From contig NZ_FZQR01000002.1 in assembly GCF_900199455.1 (NCBI RefSeq), positions 1 through 64,000 of the forward strand: a DNA stretch of 64,000 nucleotides, read 5' to 3'. This document shows positions 34,775-42,856 of this stretch, in pieces. Both the position numbers and the translations under genes were made by a program. Within the stretch, counting starts at the first letter, position 1, and each line of letters begins with the position of its first letter. The notes beneath the pieces are model-generated. The model was not told where the DNA came from. It did not search any database and was given only the letters and a program-made list of their open reading frames with translations. Source of the DNA: Mesorhizobium carmichaelinearum (GTDB taxonomy: Bacteria > Pseudomonadota > Alphaproteobacteria > Rhizobiales > Rhizobiaceae).

Positions 34775-36249
34775 CTAAAGCTGGGATTCGATCGGGAGAT
34801 GCCTGACCAGGGCAGCCAGGATGCGGCGGAACCATGCTGCCTCGGGTTCGCGAGTATAGGTCTGCGGTCTGCCTTCATCGCTGCCATGCCAGCGCAGAAC
34901 TTCGTTCTTCAGTTCGAGCCGGTAGCTCGCTTCCGGCGCTATCTCCGATTTGAACCGATGTCGCAGTTCCGCGACCAGCTTCTCGTCTTCAAAAAGCACG
35001 CCCATTTCCGAATTCAACGATACGGACCGCGGGTCGAAGTTGAAGGATCCGACGAAACCGATGCGGTCGTCAACGCTGAACGCTTTGGTGTGCAGACTGG
35101 CGCCTTTGGATCCAAATACGGAGATCTTGGGCTGCCGGCTAAAGGGCTGAAGCTCGAAAAGCTGCACGCCCTTTCTCAGCAAGCGCTTGCGATAGTTGGC
35201 ATAGGCTCCGTGGACGGCGGCGACATCGGTCGCTGCCAAGGAGTTGGTCAAAACAGCGACCTGCACCCCGTCGTCGACGAGGCCGCCGAGGATTTTTGAA
35301 CCCTTCTTACCGGGGATAAAATACGGGGACACGATTTCCACGCGCTTGCGCGCCGACTGGATGATTGGGAGCAACTCCTTCATCAGCCAACCGTGCGGTC
35401 TCCAGCCTCGGACCTTCTCTGGAGGGTCGGAGATCACGCGCACGCGCTCGACCCAATGTACGTCATTGCTCGCCGCTATGAACTCGGCGATGGAGCCCTT
35501 GTCTCCGATACCGCTCAAAAGCGTCGACTCGGTGTCCGCGTCGCTTCCCTCGAAATAGGAGGCATGCGAGCCTGGCGCGGCTACACCGAGTTCGCCTATT
35601 GGCTTGGCGTCCTGGCATACCCAGAAAGTCTGGAAGATTTGCGCGGTTTGCTGGACGGCGGGACCGAGGAGCAGCATGTCGAGGTCACGGAAATTCGTCT
35701 CCGCCGCGTCAAAATAGGCATCGCCGACATTACGCCCACCGACGATGGCGATGCTGTCGTCGGCAATCCAGGCCTTGTTGTGCATCCGCCTTGTCAATGC
35801 AAAAAGCCGCAAAAGGACTTCCACCCCGCGCATGATGCCGCGCGCTCTGATGCCGCTCGGGTTGAACAATTTGAGTTCGATGTTTCGATGGTTGCTCAGC
35901 GCCAAATAAGCGGCATCGCTCTTGCGCGGATTGACGTCGTCGAGCAGCATTCTACGCGCACGCCCCGCTGGGCCGCCCGGACAACTTCCTGCAAAAGCAA
36001 GCGTCCCGTGTGGTCGTCGTGCCAGAGATAATACATGAGATCGAGAGTGCGAACCGCGCCTCTTGCCGCCAAAACACGCGCGGCGAAGGCATCATAATTG
36101 TCGGAGATCAGCAGCAGGCCGCTCTTACCTGCTTTGATTTTATCGGCCGATGTCTGCGTAATCGAGACGTCCATGAATTGACCAGTTTTGGAGGATAACG
36201 AGGCGCCGTTTATTAGGCCAAGAACCCGCCAGCGCTGATCTGGTTGCAC
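34775..36249 (-). pseudogene. Phospholipase D/cardiolipin synthase-like gene, one frameshift
   Basis: A PLD-superfamily protein that would join or hydrolyse phosphatidyl groups. From ATG 36249 the first ~103 residues (SGLLLISDNYDAFAARVLAA ... MYYLWHDDHTGRLLLQEVVR) end at GVRVE near 35945, where the frame changes; MLLDDVNPRKSDAAYLALSN follows in the next frame to 34775. Both HKD motifs survive: HNKAWIADDSIAIVGGRN and HTKAFSVDDRIGFVGSFNFD. Only one indel separates the halves, so it may be a very recent loss or a sequence error. Confidence 0.78.
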
Positions 36250-36299
36250 GAGGGTCTTGAGCCTGCTGAGAGCTCACGAACAGCTAGCCCGTATGATAA

Positions 36300-36644
36300 T
36301 CAGGTGGCTCGCCCATTTCGTTGCGCTGCTTCTTGTTCAAGCATCGCAATCTTTTCGCGGATCTCCTCTGGCTCGGCATGCTCCAGGCCGACAACGTCGT
36401 TTCTGGTCTCCCTAAGCGAAACGACGATCTCATCGAGCTTGGCGTGGATGGCGGCGGTATCGCGATAGCCCTGTATAAGGACAACACCGGTGATCACAAT
36501 GGCGGCCACCGAAAGGGCATAGGTGACCGCGTTGGTCAGTCCGAACGGCACCAACGCGGTGCACAGCACCATCGCGACCATCATGACGTAGAAGCCCGGC
36601 GGCCGGGAAAGGAAGTCCGCCGCCACAAAAAGGATGCGGTTCAT
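36300..36644 (-). CDS. Low-affinity iron permease-family membrane protein
   Basis: 114 residues with two membrane spans (MMVAMVLCTALVPFGLTNAV and LSVAAIVITGVVLIQGY), the acidic cytoplasmic segment AIHAKLDEIVVSLRETRNDV and the VVGLEHAEPEEIREK motif of the low-affinity Fe/Cu permease family (PF04120). Actual iron transport by bacterial members is not established. Confidence 0.8.
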   Translation of the reverse strand: MNRILFVAADFLSRPPGFYVMMVAMVLCTALVPFGLTNAVTYALSVAAIVITGVVLIQGYRDTAAIHAKLDEIVVSLRETRNDVVGLEHAEPEEIREKIAMLEQEAAQRNGRAT

Positions 36645-36717
36645 TATAGCGTTCCCATAATTGCGCTGCCGGGGGCTCGATCTCGCGCCGAACGCCGCCT
36701 TGGATACAACGACACCG

Positions 36718-36828
36718 TCATATCTTGGCCAGAGCGAATACGGCTATCAGCGCGGTGAGACCGACGCAAATGGGCACAGCCAGTAGGAAACCGGCCTCTA
36801 TGAAGCGAGTCTGTTTGTCGTTGAACAT
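36718..36828 (-). CDS. 36-residue membrane microprotein
   Basis: MFNDKQTRFIEAGFLLAVPI then CVGLTALIAVFALAKI: a short polar N-terminus and one hydrophobic helix, so a single-span peptide with its N-terminus probably in the cytoplasm. Too short for standard gene finders. No stress promoter seen. Confidence 0.45.
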   Translation of the reverse strand: MFNDKQTRFIEAGFLLAVPICVGLTALIAVFALAKI

Positions 36829-36937
36829 TCAATCACCCGTTGCTGGCTAAAATTCAAGTTAACAAGCGGTCGCTCGCCGCGGCGAGCAAACCGTTGGCAA
36901 CGCAGCTGCACTGATTTTGAGATGTGGGCTGTCCAGT

Positions 36938-37030
36938 TCAGCCAAGGGATATTCCAATCACGAGCAGAGATATGGCCAGGACGAAAACTGGCGCTAACAA
37001 CCAACGCGCTTGACCAACACTTCTGTCCAT
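36938..37030 (-). CDS. 30-residue membrane microprotein, copy 1
   Basis: MDRSVGQARWLLAPVFVLAI then SLLVIGISLG: a basic N-terminus and one membrane helix. The paralogue at 63319-63411 shares MD.SVGQARWLLA and the helix. Both genes have a sigma-EcfG site 30-50 bases upstream. Conservation of coding sequence plus promoter between copies 26 kb apart supports a real gene. Confidence 0.68.
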   Translation of the reverse strand: MDRSVGQARWLLAPVFVLAISLLVIGISLG

Positions 37031-37058
37031 GGATTCGTTCCTCGGTTCCGTGGCGGAC

Positions 37059-37083
37059 AACTTCCGCGACGGGTGACCGTTCC
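37059..37083 (-). promoter_or_regulatory. Putative sigma-EcfG promoter of microprotein copy 1
   Basis: Minus strand GGAAC-N16-AGTT, 28 bases before ATG 37030. Confidence 0.68.
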
Positions 37084-37165
37084 AAGCTGCGTGGCCGGCA
37101 AGACTATTGCGGAGTCTCGATCGGACTTTGGTCCAACCTCTCCCCCCGACTGAAGTCCATCCAAG

Positions 37166-37190
37166 GGAACGATTGCATCCACGCCAAGTT
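37166..37190 (+). promoter_or_regulatory. Putative sigma-EcfG promoter of DUF1236 gene
   Basis: GGAAC-N16-AGTT, 54 bases before ATG 37245. Back to back with the promoter at 37059-37083, so one short region drives two divergent stress genes. Confidence 0.7.
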
Positions 37191-37244
37191 GGCGGTTGGG
37201 CTTCGACATCGTCGATCGGGGCCAATCTCACAAGGAGCACGACT

Positions 37245-37544
37245 ATGAAATTGCATGTCTCTGCCGCAGCTGCGGCATTTCTTCTGCTCGCAGGCGTCGG
37301 CATCGCGACGGCCGAAGACATCATTATTCAGCCGGAGCAGGAAACGGTTATCCGTGAATATGTGAAGAAGCAGCCGCTTGCGTCGGTGAAGGTTCCTGGA
37401 GTGGAACTCAACATCGGCACGGCGCTGCCCGACACCGTCGAACTTCGCGAAGTTCCCAACGTCAAATACCGCTATGTCGTGATCGACAACCGGACGGTTC
37501 TGGTCGATCCGACCACCCACAAGATCGTCAAAGTTTACGACTGA
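37245..37544 (+). CDS. Secreted DUF1236 protein
   Basis: 99 residues: signal peptide (MKLHVSAAAAAFLLLAGVGI / ATA), then a single DUF1236 domain with IREYVKKQPLASVKVPG, IGTALPDTVELREVP and YRYVVIDNRTVLVDPTTHKI. DUF1236 is a periplasmic family widespread in rhizobia, of unknown function. RBS AAGGAG. Ends at a hairpin at 37563. Confidence 0.85.
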   Translation: MKLHVSAAAAAFLLLAGVGIATAEDIIIQPEQETVIREYVKKQPLASVKVPGVELNIGTALPDTVELREVPNVKYRYVVIDNRTVLVDPTTHKIVKVYD

Positions 37545-37562
37545 CCAGCCTTGCCAGCCAAA

Positions 37563-37588
37563 GCCCGTCGCCTCTCCCGGCGGCGGGT
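37563..37588 (+). terminator. Hairpin after DUF1236
   Basis: GCCCGTCGCC and GGCGGCGGGT arms followed by TCTC. Confidence 0.6.
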
Positions 37589-37699
37589 TCTCAACAGAAA
37601 CGGAAGATCGCAAATGCAAGATCTCGCAAAATCCGATGCCTTGGGCCGCGCGGTGAAAACCTCCGGACCAAGTTCGCAAACGCGAAAATTACCTGAGAC

Positions 37700-37798
37700 A
37701 TGAAGGCCTTTCGAAAAGTCGCAACGGTGATGGCGGACTATCAAGGCCTCATCGACGGCGACGACCTGATCCCCACCTCTTTTCTCAATGACGATTAG
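37700..37798 (+). CDS. 32-residue frame, doubtful
   Basis: MKAFRKVATVMADYQGLIDG then DDLIPTSFLNDD. Looks protein-like but has a poor RBS and no paralogue here; could be a fragment. Confidence 0.25.
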   Translation: MKAFRKVATVMADYQGLIDGDDLIPTSFLNDD

Positions 37799-37872
37799 TT
37801 CATTCCCGGCCATTGGCCTAAGGTGAACCAGCCGCCCGCGTCTAAGGCGTCGGGTTGGAACAAGGAAACGCC

Positions 37873-38076
37873 ATGACTTCGACGGCAGCGCTGATCTGGT
37901 ATCTGGTAATCGCCGGCCCGCAGGGCGGCATGGCAGTGTTGCCAAGCACTTTCGACAAGCGCGAACAATGCACTGCCGCAATTCTCGAATACCAGAAGCA
38001 GCCAACACCGCCGGGCTGGACCCTGCAGTGCATCCCCAGCGCCTCCCCATTCACCAACAATGGATCCGCTGAATAG
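37873..38076 (+). CDS. 67-residue hypothetical protein
   Basis: From ATG 37873: MTSTAALIWYLVIAGPQGGM, then a polar part with two Cys (DKREQCTAAI, WTLQCIP). A hydrophobic start and two Cys fit a small exported protein. Family not recognised. Confidence 0.5.
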   Translation: MTSTAALIWYLVIAGPQGGMAVLPSTFDKREQCTAAILEYQKQPTPPGWTLQCIPSASPFTNNGSAE

Positions 38077-38116
38077 TGCGATGCAGAGCAATCGGCTCCT
38101 CTGACGCGACCTCGCC

Positions 38117-38326
38117 TCAGCTCTTAGCCTCGACATCGGCTCCCAGAAGCTTGATATGTTCGCTCGCGATTTTGAGCAGAGTTTCGGCGGTCTCCCGCGC
38201 TGTCCATCCCTGGGCCTCCGATTCGGTCACCAAGGCTGCGAATGCCGTTTCCAAGGCGACTTCGCAGTTGACCATTCGATCCGGACTTGCCTCCGGCAAT
38301 ATGGGCGGTTGAATGGTCTGGGACAT
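38117..38326 (-). CDS. 69-residue helical hypothetical protein
   Basis: From ATG 38326: MSQTIQPPILPEASPDRMVN, then VALETAFAALVTESEAQGWT and ARETAETLLKIASEHIKLLG. Related in its C-terminal half to 15355-15549. It lies just beyond the terminator of sRNA copy 2, so read-through could express it; otherwise it needs its own promoter. Confidence 0.55.
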   Translation of the reverse strand: MSQTIQPPILPEASPDRMVNCEVALETAFAALVTESEAQGWTARETAETLLKIASEHIKLLGADVEAKS

Positions 38327-38340
38327 GCGCGATCTCTTCA

Positions 38341-38440
38341 ATAAAAAGGGAAAGCCCGCGCCTCTCGTGAAGAGCGCGGGCCGATCAAGGTGTCTCGCCC
38401 GATCTTCGGCAGGTGACGCGAGGGAGCATTGCCTGCCGCA
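38341..38440 (-). ncRNA. Putative stress sRNA, structured family copy 2
   Basis: About 100 bases from a sigma-EcfG-like promoter (38447-38471) to a strong intrinsic terminator: an exact GCCCGCGC/GCGCGGGC stem (38354-38381) followed by TTTCCCTTTTTATT. It shares with copy 1 the GGCAGG/CCTGCC stem, the segment CCTGCCGAAGATCGG and the entry to the terminator (GATCGGCCCGCGCTCTTC). There is no start codon and frame of any length inside. The best-supported RNA gene of the window. Confidence 0.7.
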
Positions 38441-38446
38441 ATCACC

Positions 38447-38471
38447 AACCTTTGGAAGGCACTAATGTTCC
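38447..38471 (-). promoter_or_regulatory. Putative sigma-EcfG promoter of sRNA copy 2
   Basis: Minus strand GGAAC-N16-GGTT with the family-specific GGAACATTAG. Confidence 0.65.
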
Positions 38472-38797
38472 AGACCAACCGATCGAAAGTGCGCTGACCC
38501 TCGAAGTGCACGATGATCCGCGAAACGCCTTTTCAGCGTCGAGGAACCGACGAGCTGGTGGCTTTGTAGGCAGTGATCGCGGTTTATCCCTCAGCCAAGG
38601 AACCGCGGAATCCAACAAATTCACCGGGCAAGTTCCCAAAGGGCCAGCGCCCAAGCGGGTAATTTAATCGTTCCTGTACGTCAAAGTGAAATGACACGCT
38701 TGGCGAACTGTCCCATAGCTGGGCAGTCGGCGGCCAATTTGTGGGCTCCGCTGCTTGGGAGCGACGATCGCACTCTCGCCCGTAATGGAGGCGCCTG
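38472..38797. other. Intergenic stretch, no supported gene
   Basis: Open frames are not convincing. The last 60 bases before ATG 38798 resemble the region before ATG 29450 (CGATCGCACTCTCGCCC then TAATGGAG). Confidence 0.45.
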
Positions 38798-39034
38798 ATG
38801 CTCGACCAACCAATTCGCTCACAAAACGAGGCGTTCTACCCGAACGACCTTAAGACCCTAAGGCTCGCCTTCGACGCACTTTGCGCTGAATTCTGCGTTC
38901 TTCCCGACACAGCTGATGCACAGGGGATTGCCCTCGAGCTGATAAGGCTATTCCAAACCGGCATGGCAAGTGGAGATATGCTGATGATGGCGGTGCGTGC
39001 CCGTTGGCAAAACGAATGGAAGATTGCTGGCTAG
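38798..39034 (+). CDS. 78-residue hypothetical protein (LIALF family)
   Basis: KTLRLAFDALCAEFCVLPDT, then ALELIRLFQTGMASGDMLMM: a paralogue of 29450-29668 by helix pattern and spacing. RBS GGAGGCG. Function unknown. Confidence 0.6.
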   Translation: MLDQPIRSQNEAFYPNDLKTLRLAFDALCAEFCVLPDTADAQGIALELIRLFQTGMASGDMLMMAVRARWQNEWKIAG

Positions 39035-39350
39035 ACCGCCCTAGCCGCCGCGAGCGCGCCCAAGAGGACCCCAAAGACAGCAGAATGGCCCGGATCTCTG
39101 TCCGACCCTCGCCGATCAAGTTGGGAACCTGGACCAGGCAGCGCCGCTCAGGAACGAACGCTGCATCATGCTCAACCTGCCGCAGGCTTCGAGGTTCGAG
39201 ACAAGCAAAAAGCCCGCCACCGAGGCAAGGGCGGCAGGCCTATTGTGAAGCTATCCGACCAAGTCTCCGGCTCGGTTTGCCAGAGTGGGATCAATACGCT
39301 CCGTGTCCCACAATCACCTGCCTGTGTTCCATCGAAGCACGCTCGCTTTG
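39035..39350. other. Intergenic stretch with one hairpin
   Basis: No supported gene. A hairpin-like GCCCGCCACC / GGGCGGCAGGC lies at about 39212-39240. Confidence 0.45.
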
Positions 39351-39857
39351 CTATTGGCTGGCCTGACGAGCCGCCTCAGCCTCCTGTACATCCACCGTGT
39401 AGAGCAGTTCGCCCTGTTCGTCGGAGACCCGCACCAGCCAACCAGACAAATCATCTGTTCCGGGCTCCAGATCGACCAAGAGATCGACCGCACAGCGAAT
39501 TGCTTCGGCGCGCGCGGCGTCAAAGCTCGGCATGCGGGACGGAGGAATCCTCCGACTGGTTTCGCCGTCGCGATAGTCGAAAACATATACATCGCCCGCC
39601 GCATCCCTAACCGACGTCACCGAAACTTCGTCAAAGTTGCCGTTGCTGGTGGCGTCGTAGTCGTTCGAGGCAAGACCAAAGGTGGCGGTTTGGACGAGGA
39701 TAGCCTTCGCGCGGTCCAGCACGATTTCCTCGTTCCCCTCGATGTTGGCCATATCCACGGTAACGCATTCATTGCCCTGGCCACAAAACAGCACGCGCAA
39801 TATCGCTTGACCGTTCGGTGCGGTGGCATTCAAGACTTGGGTACGAACGATTTCCAT
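39351..39857 (-). CDS. DUF6894-like C-terminal domain protein
   Basis: 168 residues from ATG 39857. The N-terminal half (MEIVRTQVLNATAPNGQAIL) is a beta-rich domain with no recognised family; the C-terminal ~75 residues (FDAARAEAIRCAVDLLVDLE ... WLVRVSDEQGELLYTVDV) match the DUF6894 pattern common in rhizobia. One Cys pair only. Function unknown. Confidence 0.6.
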   Translation of the reverse strand: MEIVRTQVLNATAPNGQAILRVLFCGQGNECVTVDMANIEGNEEIVLDRAKAILVQTATFGLASNDYDATSNGNFDEVSVTSVRDAAGDVYVFDYRDGETSRRIPPSRMPSFDAARAEAIRCAVDLLVDLEPGTDDLSGWLVRVSDEQGELLYTVDVQEAEAARQASQ

Positions 39858-39915
39858 TGCAGGCTCCCGGCTTTTTCTGTTGGCAGAATGGTCCGGACGA
39901 TGCCGGCCGCCAATC

Positions 39916-40200
39916 TCAACCTTGGTGCTCTGGCATATCTTCGAGCTGGGCCTTGGTCCAGGTGGTAACGGCATGAACATCACCCTCTTCATCACGCATG
40001 AAATCCAGTTGGTTGGCTGAAACCGCCACCGGCTTGGCGCCGATGCCGAGAAAGCCACCTACGTCAATGACAATCTGGCTGCCGTGCTGATGCGAAACGG
40101 TGCCGACCTTTTCGTTGTCAGCGCCATAGATGGGCGCGCCGTCAAGAATCTCTGGTGTCAGTTCACTGCTGGCAAGCCTTACATGATTGGTGTGGTCCAT
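39916..40200 (-). CDS. PRC-barrel/DUF2171 protein
   Basis: 94 residues. A single PRC-like barrel: LDGAPIYGADNEKVGTVSHQ, then IVIDVGGFLGIGAKPVAVSA and LDFMRDEEGDVHAVTTWTKA. Soluble, probably a ligand- or protein-binding module; members are often stress-inducible. RBS AGGAGATG. Lies 58 bases upstream of the DUF6894-like gene. Confidence 0.82.
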   Translation of the reverse strand: MDHTNHVRLASSELTPEILDGAPIYGADNEKVGTVSHQHGSQIVIDVGGFLGIGAKPVAVSANQLDFMRDEEGDVHAVTTWTKAQLEDMPEHQG

Positions 40201-40351
40201 CGTTGCATCTCCTAATGGGTTGGGCGTGTCACCAATCTACGAGCAGGCTAAGGGTTCCCATTAGGGAAGGCCCTTCGCGGCAATCAGGCAGGCTCCAAGC
40301 TGCGGCGCACCGGTTGCCCAGTGCCATAACAGCAGCCAGATCCTCAATGAC

Positions 40352-40609
40352 CTACCTCTTGCTTGCAGGATGAACACCAGCAAAGGTTCCGATGAGTTCA
40401 CTTCCCCCCGTAATCCCAGACTTGAACAACGTCATCAGCGTTGCGGCGTGTGCCTCGCGCTCCTTGGCCGAGGCATCGGCAGGCAGGGGTGCTCGCTGAG
40501 GGCGCCAGAGCAACGGAACGTCGCCTAGTTTGAGAATGCCCGCATTGCGCATTGGATACTCGAAGATCACTCGCTCCTGTCCTGGCCCGGCACCTAAACG
40601 GCCCAGCAA
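40352..40609 (-). CDS. Hypothetical protein, doubtful
   Basis: 85-codon frame. Its C-terminus (ATLMTLFKSGITGGSELIGT) weakly resembles the LIALF family at 29450 and 38798. Possibly a divergent or broken member. Confidence 0.3.
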   Translation of the reverse strand: MLGRLGAGPGQERVIFEYPMRNAGILKLGDVPLLWRPQRAPLPADASAKEREAHAATLMTLFKSGITGGSELIGTFAGVHPASKR

Positions 40610-40665
40610 GGCGTCGGTCGCCTAACCACATCAAATATCCGGCACTTGCTTTTTTTCTTTGCGGC

Positions 40666-40690
40666 GGAACCAGTCGACAATCGTGAAGTT
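40666..40690 (+). promoter_or_regulatory. Putative sigma-EcfG promoter of DUF892 gene
   Basis: GGAAC-N16-AGTT, 48 bases before ATG 40739. Confidence 0.72.
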
Positions 40691-40738
40691 GCTTCTGCGC
40701 CTTGATTTGAGAAGCCAAACAAACCAGGAGATAGCCAG

Positions 40739-41251
40739 ATGGCGACGACAAAACCGGCCGCGACCAAGGGTCTAGGCGAACTGTTCCGAGATACGCTCAA
40801 GGACATCTATTTCGCCGAGAAAAAAATCCTCTCGACATTGCCGCAAATGGCCAAGGCCGCGCAGAGCCCCGAGCCGAAGGCGGCGTTCGAAAAGCACCAC
40901 GGCGAGACACAGGAGCATGTGGCTAGGCTCGAAGAAATCTTCGAGGTTCTCGGTATGAAGCCCCAGGCCAAGACCTGCGCCGCCATTATGGGTATCACCG
41001 AGGAAGGCGCTGAGATCATGAAGGAGTACAGGGGCAGCCCTCCCTTGGATGCTGGTCTCTTAGCCGCCGCGCAGGCAGTCGAGCACTATGAGATTTCGCG
41101 CTACGGCACCCTGCGCACCTGGGCGTCGGAACTCGGATTGACTGCGGCGGTCCAGTTGTTGGACCTCACGCTCGCCGAAGAGAAGAAGACAGACGTCGCC
41201 CTTACCGAGCTCGCGGAGTCGGCGGTCAACGTCGCCGCAGAAGCGGCGTAG
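40739..41251 (+). CDS. DUF892/YciE-YciF ferritin-like protein
   Basis: 170 residues of the DUF892 family, four-helix-bundle proteins with a ferritin-like di-iron fold that are induced in the general stress response. Candidate metal ligands lie in FAEKKIL, HHGETQEHVARLEEIF, EHYEISRYGTLRTWA and LAEEKKTD, one set per helix. Full family length. Exact role unknown; oxidative protection is often suggested. Confidence 0.9.
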   Translation: MATTKPAATKGLGELFRDTLKDIYFAEKKILSTLPQMAKAAQSPEPKAAFEKHHGETQEHVARLEEIFEVLGMKPQAKTCAAIMGITEEGAEIMKEYRGSPPLDAGLLAAAQAVEHYEISRYGTLRTWASELGLTAAVQLLDLTLAEEKKTDVALTELAESAVNVAAEAA

Positions 41252-41268
41252 CAAGGTTTATTGCCTTT

Positions 41269-41297
41269 GGATGAGCCTTGGTTGCCAAGGCTCATCC
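41269..41297 (+). terminator. Perfect 13-bp hairpin after DUF892
   Basis: GGATGAGCCTTGG pairs exactly with CCAAGGCTCATCC around a 3-base loop, 18 bases after the stop. It lacks a T tract but is the strongest stem in the window. Confidence 0.8.
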
Positions 41298-41343
41298 ACA
41301 CAATCAGCGCATCGGCATCTCAGCGGCGCAACAGGAGTATGAC

Positions 41344-41529
41344 ATGGGCTTTTTCGGCAAGTTGTTCTCAGGCCTGGATCGCAAGCCGCCAGCCGACAAA
41401 AAAACGAGTGGAGACATGCGCAAGGCAACCGGCGCCGGCCCGGCGATCGCGGCTCATTCCAAAGACGCAAAGACGTCGGCAGCGACCGGTCAAAATCCAG
41501 CGGCGGCCAAGAAGAAATCAGCGAACTGA
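41344..41529 (+). CDS. 61-residue Lys/Ala-rich hypothetical protein
   Basis: MGFFGKLFSGLDRKPPADKK with a low-complexity basic tail. RBS AGGAG at 41334. A short amphipathic N-terminus followed by a disordered region. Function unknown. Confidence 0.5.
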   Translation: MGFFGKLFSGLDRKPPADKKTSGDMRKATGAGPAIAAHSKDAKTSAATGQNPAAAKKKSAN

Positions 41530-41597
41530 TAGCCGATGTTGCACGCGACTTATCACAGGCTGCATGCGTTGCGGCTTGACGGTTCGTAGGGTTAGCG

Positions 41598-41623
41598 GGA
41601 ACAGCTATGCCGTTCACGGCGTT
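41598..41623 (+). promoter_or_regulatory. Putative sigma-EcfG promoter upstream of YihY 2
   Basis: GGAAC-N17-CGTT, the alternative spacing accepted by this sigma factor, 163 bases before the preferred GTG of the yihY-like gene. Confidence 0.5.
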
Positions 41624-41785
41624 GAGAGGAGCCAAGCCCGGGCATTGGAGGCGAATTGGTGGAAGCGCTCGGCGGCAACCCAACAACAACGGGTCAAGAC
41701 AGGAACGCACTGGCGCACCCGCTGGAGTCTTGGTCGACTCAATCCGGCGATGATCGTCACTTGGGTGGACAGTGAGGTTAAACGA

Positions 41786-42856
41786 GTGACTTCGAAAGCG
41801 AGACGAAGCCCGCAGCCAAACGGCAACGAGGCCTCGTTGATCGATGGAGAAGCGGCCAGTCGCGCGGCATCCACTACGGAAGAGAGTAAGGCCGCTCTGC
41901 GGTCGGAGGGCGGGGACCGCGGCCGCGACGCGGCTTGGCCGTCCCAAATACCAGCACTTGGATGGAAAGATATTTTCTGGCGCTTGTGGGAGGAATTCAA
42001 CAAGGACCGGGTTCTGCTCGTCGCCGCCGGTGCCACTTTCTACCTGCTGCTGGCACTCTTCCCGGCTTTGGCGGCGTTCATCTCAATTTATGGATTTGTC
42101 GCGGATCCGATCACGGTTGCCGACCATGTCGCTTATCTCGGCGGATTGCTTCCATCAGGCGGGCTGGACCTCATTCGCGATCAGTTGCAAGCTTTGGCCA
42201 AGCAGAAACCAGGGGCGCTCGGCATAGGTTTTTTCGTCGGGCTTGGTATCGCACTTTGGAGTTCCAACAGCGGTATGAAGGCACTCTTTGATGCAATGAA
42301 CATCGCCTATGAGGAACGCGAAAAACGCAGCTTCATCACGCTCAACCTCATGTCGATCCTGTTCACGGTTGGAGCGCTGCTGATCGGCATCGTGCTGTTG
42401 CTCACGGTGGGCGTCGTTCCCGCACTTTTGGGCTATTTCTATCTTGACTCGTGGACGGAAACGCTAGTCGCGGTATCTCGGTGGCCGATCCTTGTCGGTG
42501 CGATGTTGACCGGAATTTCCTTGCTTTATCGCTTCGGACCGAGCCGTGAGCGAGCCAAGTGGCGCTGGCTGAGTTGGGGCGCGTTGATTGCAACGGTGGC
42601 ATGGATCGCAGCGTCGTGGCTGTTCTCGTTCTATCTGCAGCATTTTGCCAACTATAACGCCACCTACGGCTCGCTCGGCGCCGTTGTCGGCTTGATGATG
42701 TGGACATGGATTTCCGTCATCATCCTTATCGCTGGAGCCGCCATCAATGCCGAGATGGAGCATCAGACAGCCGTCGACTCGACCACGGGCCCGCCCCTGC
42801 CCATGGGCAAGCGTGGCGCGGTGGTGGCTGACACGTTAGGCAAGACCGCAGACTGA
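41786..42856 (+). CDS. YihY/BrkB-family membrane protein 2
   Basis: 356 residues. After a polar N-terminus of ~75 residues come the YihY blocks: FNKDRVLLVAAGATFYLLLA, GLDLIRDQLQALAKQKPGAL, SNSGMKALFDAMNIAYEERE, YRFGPSRERAKWRWLSWGAL and NYNATYGSLGAVVGLMMWTW. Six spans. GTG 41786 is chosen for GTGAGG eight bases upstream; the frame is open far beyond but without a start signal. Divergent from 26313-27365, so not a recent duplicate. Confidence 0.82.
   Translation: MTSKARRSPQPNGNEASLIDGEAASRAASTTEESKAALRSEGGDRGRDAAWPSQIPALGWKDIFWRLWEEFNKDRVLLVAAGATFYLLLALFPALAAFISIYGFVADPITVADHVAYLGGLLPSGGLDLIRDQLQALAKQKPGALGIGFFVGLGIALWSSNSGMKALFDAMNIAYEEREKRSFITLNLMSILFTVGALLIGIVLLLTVGVVPALLGYFYLDSWTETLVAVSRWPILVGAMLTGISLLYRFGPSRERAKWRWLSWGALIATVAWIAASWLFSFYLQHFANYNATYGSLGAVVGLMMWTWISVIILIAGAAINAEMEHQTAVDSTTGPPLPMGKRGAVVADTLGKTAD

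Noticed and set aside
35930..35960. Programmed frameshift in the PLD-type gene
   Set aside because: No slippery heptamer or downstream hairpin is visible at the junction.
13651..40269. Palindromes TTCCCTATCAGGGAA and TTCCCATTAGGGAA as a shared operator
   Set aside because: Only two occurrences, different loop lengths and one not near a start; could be chance.
41261..41785. 531-residue frame for the second YihY protein
   Set aside because: The first ~175 codons cross a terminator hairpin, another small gene and a stress promoter; the family domain starts after GTG 41786.
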